This document shows, piece by piece, positions 25,240 through 32,730 of a stretch of 39,157 nt of DNA. The stretch is from Thiopseudomonas sp. (GTDB lineage Bacteria; Pseudomonadota; Gammaproteobacteria; Pseudomonadales; Pseudomonadaceae), in assembly GCA_023228985.1 (NCBI GenBank), contig JALOAC010000024.1, positions 1-39,157 on the forward strand, in the 5' to 3' direction. The stretch's first letter is position 1. Every line of letters begins with the position of its first letter. Under the pieces are notes generated by a model, which did no database searches, had not been told where the DNA came from, and saw nothing but the letters and a program-made list of their open reading frames with translations. Made by a program: the position numbers and the translations under genes.

Positions 25240-26553
25240 TCACACTACAACTACTAGGTACCGACTAGGTCTTGTGACTGCCACATACAGCAATCTACAC
25301 AACATCGCTATGTCAGCGTTTCTCTGCATGTCTGCCCAGTCTACGATCGCAACATCAAAAGTGCTGCCCTGAGCCTTGTGCGCAGTACTGGCATACGTAT
25401 GACGCAGGTCAGCATAGTCATCATTGCACTGCTCAACCAGTATCGCTAGCTGGCCTCGCCTCTCGTACAGCTCAGCTATCTTATCGGGTTCAGTAGCCTG
25501 CTTTGCAGCGCTATTACAGCTTGATAGTTGCTTTTTCCAGTTGCGTAGTTTTGATCCATAGCTATCAATATCAGCAGGCGTAATGCACTCAACTTCTTTC
25601 CCGCCATCCAGCACCAGCTCTATTTTTAAGCAATCAATATCCATGCAGCCGTGCTTGCCTATCATCTCAATTGTTTTAGCTTTGCCGATTGAGTCGGTAG
25701 GCGCAATCGTCACGTTGTCTTTTATCATGCTTGACCCAAACGTGACCGGATCATTTACCGCAATTCTTGGGGAGCCAGGCGGGTGGAAATAACGCGAAAC
25801 AATATCATTGACCTGATTGACGCTCTTGTTCGTAAAACCTACCGAGCGGCAGTCTAGCCCATGATCAATCGCCGACTGTACAAATGAGGCTATGGCAGTC
25901 ACTCCGCCGGTAGTGATTTGTATTGCATCACCATCGCCTGCTGCCACCTGCATGGCGTGAATGTCAGGCCTCTCTAGCTTTTCTAAGCAGCCGCGCACAT
26001 ACATAGACGCTTTAATGATTGGGCTGTCTTTTTCCTGCCTAACGATTTCAGTCAGGCGGAATTGTTTTTCTACCAGATTAAAAACGGGCGACTCATCAAA
26101 TCCCACGGGAGGAAGCTGAGCAGGATCGCCGATAAAAAGAATCTTAAACCCCAAGTTTTGCGATAGCCGCTGCATTGCGTTGTACATCCGCTGATCGATC
26201 ATTGACGCCTCATCAACGATCAGCACGTCAATTCCGACCAGTCTATGCTGGCCTGACTCCGTGGGAATGCCGGTTTTAATATTAACCCGCCAGCCTAGCG
26301 CGCTAAACACCGTGCCCGTTTCAACGCCAGCAGGAAGCTTCGAAGCAATAACGCTGAGCGCCTTGTGCGCATGAGTAATAGCCATAACGCTGTAGTTTTC
26401 GTTTAGCAGGGCTTGGGCTATAAAGCCTGCCAAGAAAGTCTTGCCACTGCCTGCATACCCGGCTAGCACGCATTGATGCGTTTCTGGCTCTTGGCTGGTC
26501 AGTATTCTGAGGATTGGATCTGCGGCTTGTTGTTGGTGTAGTGATAGGGTCAT
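25240..26553 (-). CDS. RecD/Dda-like SF1B helicase
   Basis: A 437-residue helicase. Walker A GYAGSGKT (about residues 32-39), VMAITHAHKALSVI (Ia), Walker B VDEASM (about residue 114), motif III GDPAQLPPVG (about 143-152), and the C-terminal motifs ASTAHKAQGSTFDVAIVDWA and LLYVAVTRPSRYLVV (VI). This is the layout of phage Dda and of RecD-type ATPases, 5'-3' translocases that help replication start or displace proteins. Start overlaps the preceding gene as ATGA. Confidence 0.85.
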   Translation of the reverse strand: MTLSLHQQQAADPILRILTSQEPETHQCVLAGYAGSGKTFLAGFIAQALLNENYSVMAITHAHKALSVIASKLPAGVETGTVFSALGWRVNIKTGIPTESGQHRLVGIDVLIVDEASMIDQRMYNAMQRLSQNLGFKILFIGDPAQLPPVGFDESPVFNLVEKQFRLTEIVRQEKDSPIIKASMYVRGCLEKLERPDIHAMQVAAGDGDAIQITTGGVTAIASFVQSAIDHGLDCRSVGFTNKSVNQVNDIVSRYFHPPGSPRIAVNDPVTFGSSMIKDNVTIAPTDSIGKAKTIEMIGKHGCMDIDCLKIELVLDGGKEVECITPADIDSYGSKLRNWKKQLSSCNSAAKQATEPDKIAELYERRGQLAILVEQCNDDYADLRHTYASTAHKAQGSTFDVAIVDWADMQRNADIAMLCRLLYVAVTRPSRYLVVVV

Positions 26554-26900
26554 TTTTGAGCACTCTCTATCGCAAAGTACTTTACTGTTTGAGACGTCTT
26601 CTTTGATCCAATTAAGCTAGCTCCGTACTGGGTGATCTTATATTTTGCTTCTTTTGAGAATCTGCATTTTTTGACTAGGCCGCGATCTATCAACTTAGCT
26701 AGCGACTGGTTTATGCCAATTTCACCAAAATTAAAAAGCCTTTTGCTGAACGACATCAGATCACCGTTTGTCATATATACGCCACATGCTTTTAGAGATA
26801 ACAGAACTAAACTATCCATACCTCTAGGCTTAGGGCTTTGCATCGACTCCTCTAGCAGTCTCTGAGTTTCTGCAAGATGTCTTAAATCATCTTCAGTCAT
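26550..26900 (-). CDS. Winged-helix-like DNA-binding protein
   Basis: A 116-residue protein whose middle and end form a small winged helix: LVLLSLKACGVYMTNGDLMS, then NQSLAKLIDRGLVKKCRF and a wing (AKYKITQYG). The ending KKTSQTVKYFAIESA closely resembles the C-terminus of the 776-residue primase-polymerase at 27358 (EKTSQTIKYIASKSV). It lies directly downstream of the attenuator-like structure at 26915-27007 and is translated from GGAAGG 7 bases before ATG. Regulator or replication helper; the exact role is unknown. Confidence 0.55.
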   Translation of the reverse strand: MTEDDLRHLAETQRLLEESMQSPKPRGMDSLVLLSLKACGVYMTNGDLMSFSKRLFNFGEIGINQSLAKLIDRGLVKKCRFSKEAKYKITQYGASLIGSKKTSQTVKYFAIESAQK

Positions 26901-26914
26901 TTTTAACCTTCCAT

Positions 26915-27007
26915 AAAAAAACCGATATGCCCATCCTTTTCGCCAGAAAAGCCAGTCTCAGTAACTGGTGATGGGCATATCGGTTTTTACTGAGTATCTT
27001 TTCTGGC
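26915..27007 (-). promoter_or_regulatory. Interleaved inverted repeats (attenuator or pseudoknot)
   Basis: Arm A (26917-26935) pairs with A' (26970-26988) for 19 bp. Arm B (26942-26951 and 26957-26963) pairs with B' (26998-27007 and 26988-26994) as 10 plus 7 bp. Order is A-B-A'-B', so the two helices interleave. On the minus strand the A helix is followed by seven T, an intrinsic terminator ending 15 bases before the gene start at 26900, while the B helix forms first. A promoter at 27027-27055 would start the transcript just upstream. A 5-bp hairpin (CCAGT/ACTGG) sits in the A loop. Confidence 0.7.
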
Positions 27008-27026
27008 TGAGCTAATTAAACCATAG

Positions 27027-27055
27027 ATAACAGTAAAAAGCAAAAAAACAATCAA
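27027..27055 (-). promoter_or_regulatory. Possible promoter of the winged-helix/helicase operon
   Basis: Minus strand TTGATT, 17 bases, TGTTAT (4 of 6 matches in each). The transcript would begin about 10 bases before arm B' of the switch-like structure. Confidence 0.45.
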
Positions 27056-27059
27056 TTTT

Positions 27060-27091
27060 AAAAAGGTGGAATAAGTATTCCACCTTTTTTT
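27060..27091. terminator. Bidirectional terminator hairpin
   Basis: GGTGGAAT/ATTCCACC with a 4-base loop, flanked by AAAAA on one side and a run of seven T on the other, so it can end transcripts from both strands. It separates the primase-polymerase transcript from the winged-helix operon. Confidence 0.75.
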
Positions 27092-27097
27092 GTTGGT

Positions 27098-27280
27098 GGG
27101 GCACCAGCCCAAGCCTTTATTCATGCGGGTTACAGTAAAAGGTGCCCCGTTGGACCGGACCAGACTATATAGATTTTATATTATATATAGGTCCATCTTG
27201 GGGCATCTTGCTAAGGTGCTGTTTTTGCGAAAAAAAAGCTGGAATAAAGGTGGAATTCCATCTGGGGCAGCTGGGGCACC
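27098..27280. other. Candidate replication origin: GGGGCA repeats and AT-rich stretch
   Basis: No gene here. GGGGCACC at 27098-27105 and 27273-27280, GGTGCCCC (its complement) at 27141-27148, GGGGCATC at 27200-27207 and GGGGCAGC at 27264-27271 are repeated short boxes. Between them, 27165-27190 is almost pure A/T (CTATATA ... TATATAG) flanked by GGACC / GGTCC. Iteron-like boxes next to an AT-rich, palindromic stretch, beside the replication primase gene, are what a phage origin looks like. Inference only. Confidence 0.4.
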
Positions 27281-27315
27281 TTTAAAATAAAAAAGCCCGC
27301 AACGCTGGCGGGCTT
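27281..27315 (-). terminator. Terminator of the primase-polymerase gene
   Basis: AAGCCCGC / GCGGGCTT, 8-bp stem with a 7-base loop, followed on the minus strand by TTTTTTATTTT. Starts 43 bases after the stop at 27358. Confidence 0.8.
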
Positions 27316-27357
27316 GTTTTTATTGTTGCTGATAGGTGATCGTTTCATGCATACAGA

Positions 27358-29688
27358 TTAACACCTAACCGATTTACTTGCAATGTATTTTATTGTCTGA
27401 GAAGTTTTTTCAGCTATCAGCATCCCATCTTCTGTTAGAAGAGTTAGCAGTGCATCCCTGTCAGCCTTAGGCAGCGCCCTGAACGGCCTACAGCGCTTGC
27501 CAATATCGCGGGCAGACATTGGCACGTTTGCACTCAGAAGAACAGCCATAACTGCCTCCTGCAGGTCTTTACCATCATCATCACCACTACTAATCTCAAT
27601 CCGCGGCATGGATAGCATCAAGCACCGCTCCACCCAGTCAAGCGCCCATCCTGCTATAGCAGGCTTGACCCTTGGTGATTCCGGGCACTCCCATGCGGCA
27701 AGCGCGCTAGCAATGCGTATAGCGGTCTGATAGTAGCCGTGAGCCATACCTCGAAAGCGGTGGCGCTCATCAGTGCCCATGAACTCAACCCATTTGCTGC
27801 GACGCGCCCTAAAAACAGCTGCCGTCTCAGTTTCCCATCCAATTACTGTTTGATGCGGTTTAATTGTTGGCGCGTCAGCCTGCCCTGTTATGCCTGGCAC
27901 CTTAGCCAGCCGGTTGACTAGGTCTATCAGTCCGCCGGGTAAATGGTCAGGGCTTGATCCGTAGTTGCTTGCCGTCTCTTCCCCTGCCGGTATGATTGCC
28001 ATCTGCTGCAATGTGCCGCGCATGTATTCAGAACTCGCGGTCATGGCGCTAACGTGGTCATCACCAAGCAATGCGAGAATATTCAGACTAGGCGCGTAAA
28101 TATCGCAGTCCTTTATCTGCCGCTCCCTCATTGTCGCTGTGTCCTGGTCAATAAAGAGCGTATTACCTCCATGCACCTCATGGATAACGGCCAGCGCACC
28201 CTCAATAGCTCCCGATGTCTGTTTTCTGCTGCGGCGTATCATGTAGCCATATTCGTCAGTCGCCCAAAAGACACGCGGGCAGCGCAGTAGTGTTTGGTAA
28301 ACTTGGCTTGCCCCAGTAAATCCTGTGCCGCGTATCAATTTACGCTCGCCTAGCATATTGCATAGCTGGTATGCCTTATCACGCAGCGGCCTTATACCTG
28401 CCGTGCTGCTATCACTAATGCCTAAAAAAACAGCGGTAGGCTGCCCGTTGCTTGTGACATAGCGGCGCGCAGTGATTGCGCACATAATTGATACTGTCGT
28501 CTGCATCACAGCGTCAGGCTTAACGCTATGCACTTGTGACTCCAGCCAGGAATATATTTTATTAACCATCTCCACCGGCGCATCAGTGCGCGCAGGTGCT
28601 AAGATTTCCTGCTGTGAGACGCGCACCTTTTTTGGTATGTTTAGGCTGATAGGCGTCACATTGCTTTTACGCGCTCCACTCACATTTCGAGATCCACTCA
28701 TAATCCGCGCCGCCAACTCTTCCGCCTCATGGTCTCTTGGCGGCTCAATACCCAAATCACTAGCCGCTTGAGCGACCGCCGCGCTCATATTGCCATTGTG
28801 ATCCAGTATGCAGTACGCGCTAAAGGCATCGTGCGCATGGCCATCGCATAAAATATCCGAGCCGTGGAACGAGTAGATCATCACAGGATCGCTATCGGGC
28901 AACTGGCACACTCCAGGGATGCCAGTTGAACTGTTGGGTGCCAACCACCTGCGGCCTGCTTTTCTGTACCCGTGCGCACTCAGAATGCTATCCATGTCAT
29001 AGGCACGATTAAACGACCCGATAACATCGCCATGCTGGTTTGGACGTGCTGCCAGTGTTGCCGTGCGCGGAATGGCGCGTTCTTGCTTTTGCGCCCATGG
29101 GCAGGCGTCCTGCATAGCCTCTTTCGCCAATGCCCATTCTTGCCATATTTTTTGCAGGCAGTCGGGCAGCTCATGGAGATTGCGCCAATCACCGATCCAC
29201 TCATAGGGCTTGCCTGTTTCGGGGTGGATTGAAGGCCAAATAGAGTCGTGTACATTGCCAGCGCGAAACTCTACTACACAATACTTGTCTTTGCCGTCCT
29301 TAGTGGGCCAATTAAGAGCGTGTCTTTGACTGGGTAGACCAGCTGGCGCTCTATACAGCAGCTTACCCCTGTTTTTCTTCCCGCTACTAACCTGCACGCC
29401 ATCTGCAATAAGTTGGCTAAGATCAACCCCGACTGCCTCCAATGCGACATAGCAATCATCAAGCGCATCAAGGTCAATTGAGCACGTGCCAGACAAGCCG
29501 TGAATGATACCCATGCCGTCCTGTGGGTTTGATTCCCAGTGAGCCGCGTCACGGCCTGCATTCTGCCAGCCAGTACCGTAGGCTTCTTTTTGATTTTTCG
29601 GGCGTGTGGCGCAAAGTGCAAAGCCGTGCTCTATATAGGCGGTGGCTACATTAAATCTGTTAGTAGTCATTTTGTTGTTAGTAGTCAT
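27358..29688 (-). CDS. Primase-polymerase fused to DUF3987 helicase-like domain
   Basis: A 776-residue replication protein. Residues about 10-210 are a prim-pol domain: DLDALD (catalytic acids, near residue 72), SSGKKNRGKLLYRAPAG and VEFRAGN. A Cys/His-rich segment (YSFHGSDILCDGHAHDAF, about 285-300) may bind zinc. Residues about 370-690 resemble DUF3987, but the P-loop position reads GISDSSTAGIRPL, lacking the usual GKS/T; the WATDEYGY acidic motif remains. The C-terminus is a winged helix. Priming of phage DNA is likely, and ATPase activity is doubtful. ATG overlaps the Cro stop as ATGA. Confidence 0.75.
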   Translation of the reverse strand: MTTNNKMTTNRFNVATAYIEHGFALCATRPKNQKEAYGTGWQNAGRDAAHWESNPQDGMGIIHGLSGTCSIDLDALDDCYVALEAVGVDLSQLIADGVQVSSGKKNRGKLLYRAPAGLPSQRHALNWPTKDGKDKYCVVEFRAGNVHDSIWPSIHPETGKPYEWIGDWRNLHELPDCLQKIWQEWALAKEAMQDACPWAQKQERAIPRTATLAARPNQHGDVIGSFNRAYDMDSILSAHGYRKAGRRWLAPNSSTGIPGVCQLPDSDPVMIYSFHGSDILCDGHAHDAFSAYCILDHNGNMSAAVAQAASDLGIEPPRDHEAEELAARIMSGSRNVSGARKSNVTPISLNIPKKVRVSQQEILAPARTDAPVEMVNKIYSWLESQVHSVKPDAVMQTTVSIMCAITARRYVTSNGQPTAVFLGISDSSTAGIRPLRDKAYQLCNMLGERKLIRGTGFTGASQVYQTLLRCPRVFWATDEYGYMIRRSRKQTSGAIEGALAVIHEVHGGNTLFIDQDTATMRERQIKDCDIYAPSLNILALLGDDHVSAMTASSEYMRGTLQQMAIIPAGEETASNYGSSPDHLPGGLIDLVNRLAKVPGITGQADAPTIKPHQTVIGWETETAAVFRARRSKWVEFMGTDERHRFRGMAHGYYQTAIRIASALAAWECPESPRVKPAIAGWALDWVERCLMLSMPRIEISSGDDDGKDLQEAVMAVLLSANVPMSARDIGKRCRPFRALPKADRDALLTLLTEDGMLIAEKTSQTIKYIASKSVRC

Positions 29689-29855
29689 TGCTTTTCCTCT
29701 GCTTTTAGCTTGCCATTCGTTTTCACCTCAATCTCATACTGTCTAGATAAAGGCGGTGTATCTCCCCAGCGACTAATGTTGTGCGGCCAAATGTTTAGAG
29801 CTTCCGCCAAGTTTTTGATGCTGCCAAAATATTCAATTGCTTCTTTTGTTTTCAT
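29685..29855 (-). CDS. Cro-like repressor
   Basis: A 56-residue protein. It resembles P22-type Cro: FGSIKNLAEALNI, WPHNISRWGD and the ending YEIEVKTNGKLKAEEK show the helix-turn-helix 'xxALAxALxIxxxxISRWG'. ATG at 29855 with GGAG 6 bases before. It is the first gene of the leftward arm, right beside the divergent promoters at 29884-29917, where a Cro protein would bind to control both directions. Confidence 0.8.
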   Translation of the reverse strand: MKTKEAIEYFGSIKNLAEALNIWPHNISRWGDTPPLSRQYEIEVKTNGKLKAEEKQ

Positions 29856-29883
29856 TTACTGCTCCAAGTGTTTGCATTAGGTG

Positions 29884-29912
29884 TTGACACTATAAATTAA
29901 TGGCGGTACATT
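29884..29912 (+). promoter_or_regulatory. Rightward early promoter
   Basis: TTGACA, 17 bases, TACATT. Perfect -35, 4 of 6 in the -10. Transcription would begin about 29919 and run into 29965. Shares almost all its bases with the leftward promoter 29889-29917. Confidence 0.7.
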
Positions 29913-29917
29913 AGCAA
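29889..29917 (-). promoter_or_regulatory. Leftward early promoter, face to face with the rightward one
   Basis: Minus strand TTGCTA, 17 bases, TATAGT. The -10 has 5 of 6 matches. It overlaps the rightward promoter, so both cannot be used at once. Half-sites CATTA/TAATG and two CATTAG copies (29875, 29910) could be operator sites for the Cro-like protein. Confidence 0.7.
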
Positions 29918-29964
29918 CCGTAACACAGCAACAGACCGACAAACCAACAAAACGAGGAATCGAC

Positions 29965-30348
29965 ATGGATTTAGCAAAAATAGAGGCATTAAGCCGCTCT
30001 TGGCTTGACGCAAAACAGAACGAATCGAGCTGGCGTGAGACTCGCGTTGCGATAGAAAACGAAATACTTGAGATCACCGGTGCAAAACCAGAAGGCAGCG
30101 AAACTCATACAGCCGGTGATTTTAAAATAACAGTAACCGGCAAGATGACGCGCACGCTTGATGCTGATTTATGGGAGTCAGTCAAGGATAGCATCCCAGA
30201 AAATCTACGCCCCGTCACCTACAATCCAAGCTTAGACCTGAAAGGCTTGCGCTACCTTCAAAACAACGAACCAGAAATCTACGCAATTGCTGCTAAGGCT
30301 ATCGAAATGAAGCCTGCTAAAACAGCAATCGCAATCAAGGAGGCTTAA
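29965..30348 (+). CDS. First gene of the recombination operon, unknown function
   Basis: A 127-residue protein. Helical N-terminus (LSRSWLDAKQNESSWRETRV), a beta turn (HTAGDFKITVTGKMTRTLDA) and LRYLQNNEPEIYAIAAKAIE near the end. Genes of this kind precede Sak4-like ATPases in many phages. No enzyme motif. ATG preceded by AGGA at 7 bases. Function unknown; possibly a nuclease or annealase accessory. Confidence 0.5.
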   Translation: MDLAKIEALSRSWLDAKQNESSWRETRVAIENEILEITGAKPEGSETHTAGDFKITVTGKMTRTLDADLWESVKDSIPENLRPVTYNPSLDLKGLRYLQNNEPEIYAIAAKAIEMKPAKTAIAIKEA

Positions 30349-30350
30349 TC

Positions 30351-31133
30351 ATGGCTTTTGATTTATCCAACATTAAGCGCGGCGGCGAAGAACGCGCCCC
30401 GTTATTCGTATTGCACGGTGCGCCAGGTGCAGGCAAGACAACGTTTGCAGCTCAAGCAGACCGCCCGATCTTTATCCGTTGCGAAGATGGATTAGGTCTC
30501 AATGATGTTGATACATTCCCAATCGCTGAGTCGGTTGACGATGTGTTGGCAGCGTTAGCCAGCCTGTACGGTGAGCACGACTATAAAACGGTTGTGATCG
30601 ACACTATGAGCGCACTAGAGCCAATGATCTGGGCAAAAGTGGCTCAGGATCATGGCGGTAAGTCGATTGAGGATATCGGCTTTGGCAAAGGTTATATTTT
30701 AGCCATGGATTACTGGCAGGACATTGTAAAAGCCTGCAAAGGTTTGGCGCTCAAAGGTATCACCCCAGTGCTGATCGCTCACAGCGAAATTGTAAAGTTT
30801 GACCCACCTGAATCTGAATCCTATGACCGCTATCAGATCAAGCTGCACAAACGCGCATTTGCATATCTGTATGAGCAGGCCGACATAATTGGCTTTGCAC
30901 AGAATGCAATACACGTCAAAAAAGAAAACGTGAAAGACACAAAAGGCAAGGCAATCAGTAAGCGCAAACGCGAGCTAATTGTCAGCGAGTCGCCTGCAAT
31001 TATTGCAAAAAATCGCTATGCGATGCCTGCTAGCATGGATTTGGAGTGGGAGCAGTTCGCTGCGCACGTTCCATTTTTGGCAAAAAACCTAACTTTAAGC
31101 AATTTGAACTTTGAAGCAACTAACGAGGAATAA
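30351..31133 (+). CDS. Sak4-like AAA/RecA-fold ATPase
   Basis: A 260-residue ATPase with Walker A GAPGAGKTT (about residues 24-32), Walker B TVVIDTMSALEPMIW (about residues 82-96), GITPVLIAHSEI and a beta-rich C-terminal part. AAA_24-type proteins with this size are Sak4-like single-strand annealing/recombination ATPases in phages. 18 codons from the end the peptide TLSNLNFEA recurs in the next gene. Translation is from GGAGG-like sequence just before the ATG. Confidence 0.75.
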   Translation: MAFDLSNIKRGGEERAPLFVLHGAPGAGKTTFAAQADRPIFIRCEDGLGLNDVDTFPIAESVDDVLAALASLYGEHDYKTVVIDTMSALEPMIWAKVAQDHGGKSIEDIGFGKGYILAMDYWQDIVKACKGLALKGITPVLIAHSEIVKFDPPESESYDRYQIKLHKRAFAYLYEQADIIGFAQNAIHVKKENVKDTKGKAISKRKRELIVSESPAIIAKNRYAMPASMDLEWEQFAAHVPFLAKNLTLSNLNFEATNEE

Positions 31134-31168
31134 AACATGAACGGTAATTTAAGCAATTTGAACTTTGA
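31094..31168 (+). repeat. 21-base direct repeat across two gene ends
   Basis: The 21-base sequence at 31094-31114 (coding TLSNLNF) recurs perfectly at 31148-31168, 54 bases later, spanning the end of the ATPase and the start of the DUF669 gene. Both copies are in frame in their genes, giving the peptides LSNLNFEA and LSNLNFDA. Confidence 0.9.
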
Positions 31169-31634
31169 TGCAAATGCAGTACAGCCACAAGAATCATTCG
31201 AACCGATCCCTGCTGGTTGGTATGAGTGCATGATTGTTGAATCAGAGATGAAACCAAACAAGGCTGGCACAGGGCAGTACTTGCAATTGCGTCTCGATGT
31301 GACTGAGGGGCAGTATTCAAACCGTGTACTGTTTGAGCGCCTGAACCTTGATAATCCGAACTCTACTGCGGTAGAAATTGCTCAACGCACATTGTCTGCT
31401 ATCTGCCACGCTACCGGCGTATTGCAACCGCGTGATAGCTCAGACCTGCACAACATCCCGCTGCGCGTGAAGGTATCAGTGCGCCCTGCTGGTGACGGCT
31501 ATGACGCAAGCAATAACATTAAGGGCTATGAGTCGCTAGGTGGCGTAAAGCAACAAGCAGCACCGGTTAATGCTGCTAAAACTGCAGCGCAACCTGCAGC
31601 GCAGAGTGGTGCGGCAAAGAAGCCGTGGGAATGA
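31137..31634 (+). CDS. DUF669 protein (single-strand-binding-like)
   Basis: A 165-residue protein: ESFEPIPAGWYECMIVESEM (about residues 18-37), QYLQLRLDVTEGQYSNRVLF (about 47-66) and NLDNPNSTAVEIAQRTLSAI match DUF669. The core is OB-like. The tail after residue 135 is Ala/Gln-rich and ends KKPWE, resembling the acidic tip of single-strand DNA-binding proteins that recruit partners. Works beside the Sak4-like ATPase. Confidence 0.75.
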   Translation: MNGNLSNLNFDANAVQPQESFEPIPAGWYECMIVESEMKPNKAGTGQYLQLRLDVTEGQYSNRVLFERLNLDNPNSTAVEIAQRTLSAICHATGVLQPRDSSDLHNIPLRVKVSVRPAGDGYDASNNIKGYESLGGVKQQAAPVNAAKTAAQPAAQSGAAKKPWE

Positions 31635-31646
31635 TTTAATTTTTAT

Positions 31647-31673
31647 GCCGCATCGTATGGATGCGGCTTTTTT
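31647..31673 (+). terminator. Intrinsic terminator inside the operon
   Basis: GCCGCATC / GATGCGGC with a 5-base loop, followed by TTTTTT. It is directly upstream of the GGAGG of the next gene. Partial termination would lower nuclease/helicase expression relative to the recombinase. Confidence 0.8.
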
Positions 31674-31686
31674 GGAGGTAAACAAA

Positions 31687-32730
31687 ATGACCGACCTAAC
31701 TAAATACACACCGCACGCAATCGTACAATCAATTTACAAATCATGGCCTGCCCGTCGCACCACCGGCCACCGCGCCCACCTTGGCGGATCGCAGATTGGG
31801 CATCACTGCGACCGCTATTTGTGGTATCAGTTCCGCTGGGCAGACTGTGACGACTTTAGTGACAAGGGCCGTCTACTGCGTCTATTTGAGCATGGCGAAG
31901 TCGAAGAAGAGCGCATTGTAAAAGACCTGCGCGCAATCGGTGCAGACGTTTATCCAGTCGATCCAGAGACCGGCAAGCAGTGGTTCTTTAGCGCATTTGG
32001 TGGTCACTTTGGATTGAGCCTTGACGCTACAGGTCACAACTTCCCAGATACACCAGCATGGCGCTTGCTTGAGTTCAAGACGGCAAGCGACAAGAGTTTT
32101 AAAGAGCTTATTAAAAAAGGCGTGAAAGACTGGAATCCGCAATACTACGCCCAAGTTATTGTTGGCATGGAATTGTCAGGTCTTAAAAAGTGCCTGCATA
32201 TCACCGTCAATAAAAACACAGATGAAATGTACGCCGAATCAATCAAGCCAAATATAACCGAAGCGACGCGGCTTCTCGATCGTGCTGAGCGCGTTATATT
32301 TTCAAACGAACCGCTGCAAAAATGCTCAGAGGATCCGGCGTGGTATCTCTGCAAGTGGTGCAAAATGCAGGATATTTGTCACGGCGGTAGAGTCGCTCAG
32401 GTCAATATGCGCACCTGTGTTTTTAGCACGCCAACACGTGACGGGCAATGGTACTGCGAGAAGTGCGAGCGCAATATACCAGAGTCAGAGCAGCATACCC
32501 ACCACCACCTTATGCGCCCTGATCTTGTGCCGTATGCAACAGCGGTAGAGGCAACAGATGACTGGATCAAGTACGAGTCTGAGCATGGCGTGTTTTTTAA
32601 CAGCAATCTAGACGAACCCTACCACTACACAAGCCAAGAAATGCGAGATTATAAAGGCACTTTGCCGCTCGATAAGGAAGCAGAAGAGTTTCGCACGGCT
32701 TTTGATGGAAAGGTGGTTGGCGATGATTAA
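31687..32730 (+). CDS. PD-(D/E)XK nuclease with Cys cluster (Cas4/AddB-type)
   Basis: A 347-residue nuclease. ATG at 31687 chosen for GGAGG 8 bases before. N-terminal Cys (GHHCDRYLWYQFRWADCD), catalytic Asp in GLSLDATG (about residue 115), catalytic LEFKTASDKSF (E-x-K, about residue 130), and a C-terminal cluster CSEDPAWYLCKWCKMQDIC, the pattern of Fe-S cluster exonucleases. A further CxnCxxC and His block (CVFSTPTRDGQWYCEKCERN) extends it. Probably a 5'-3' exonuclease for recombination. Confidence 0.8.
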   Translation: MTDLTKYTPHAIVQSIYKSWPARRTTGHRAHLGGSQIGHHCDRYLWYQFRWADCDDFSDKGRLLRLFEHGEVEEERIVKDLRAIGADVYPVDPETGKQWFFSAFGGHFGLSLDATGHNFPDTPAWRLLEFKTASDKSFKELIKKGVKDWNPQYYAQVIVGMELSGLKKCLHITVNKNTDEMYAESIKPNITEATRLLDRAERVIFSNEPLQKCSEDPAWYLCKWCKMQDICHGGRVAQVNMRTCVFSTPTRDGQWYCEKCERNIPESEQHTHHHLMRPDLVPYATAVEATDDWIKYESEHGVFFNSNLDEPYHYTSQEMRDYKGTLPLDKEAEEFRTAFDGKVVGDD

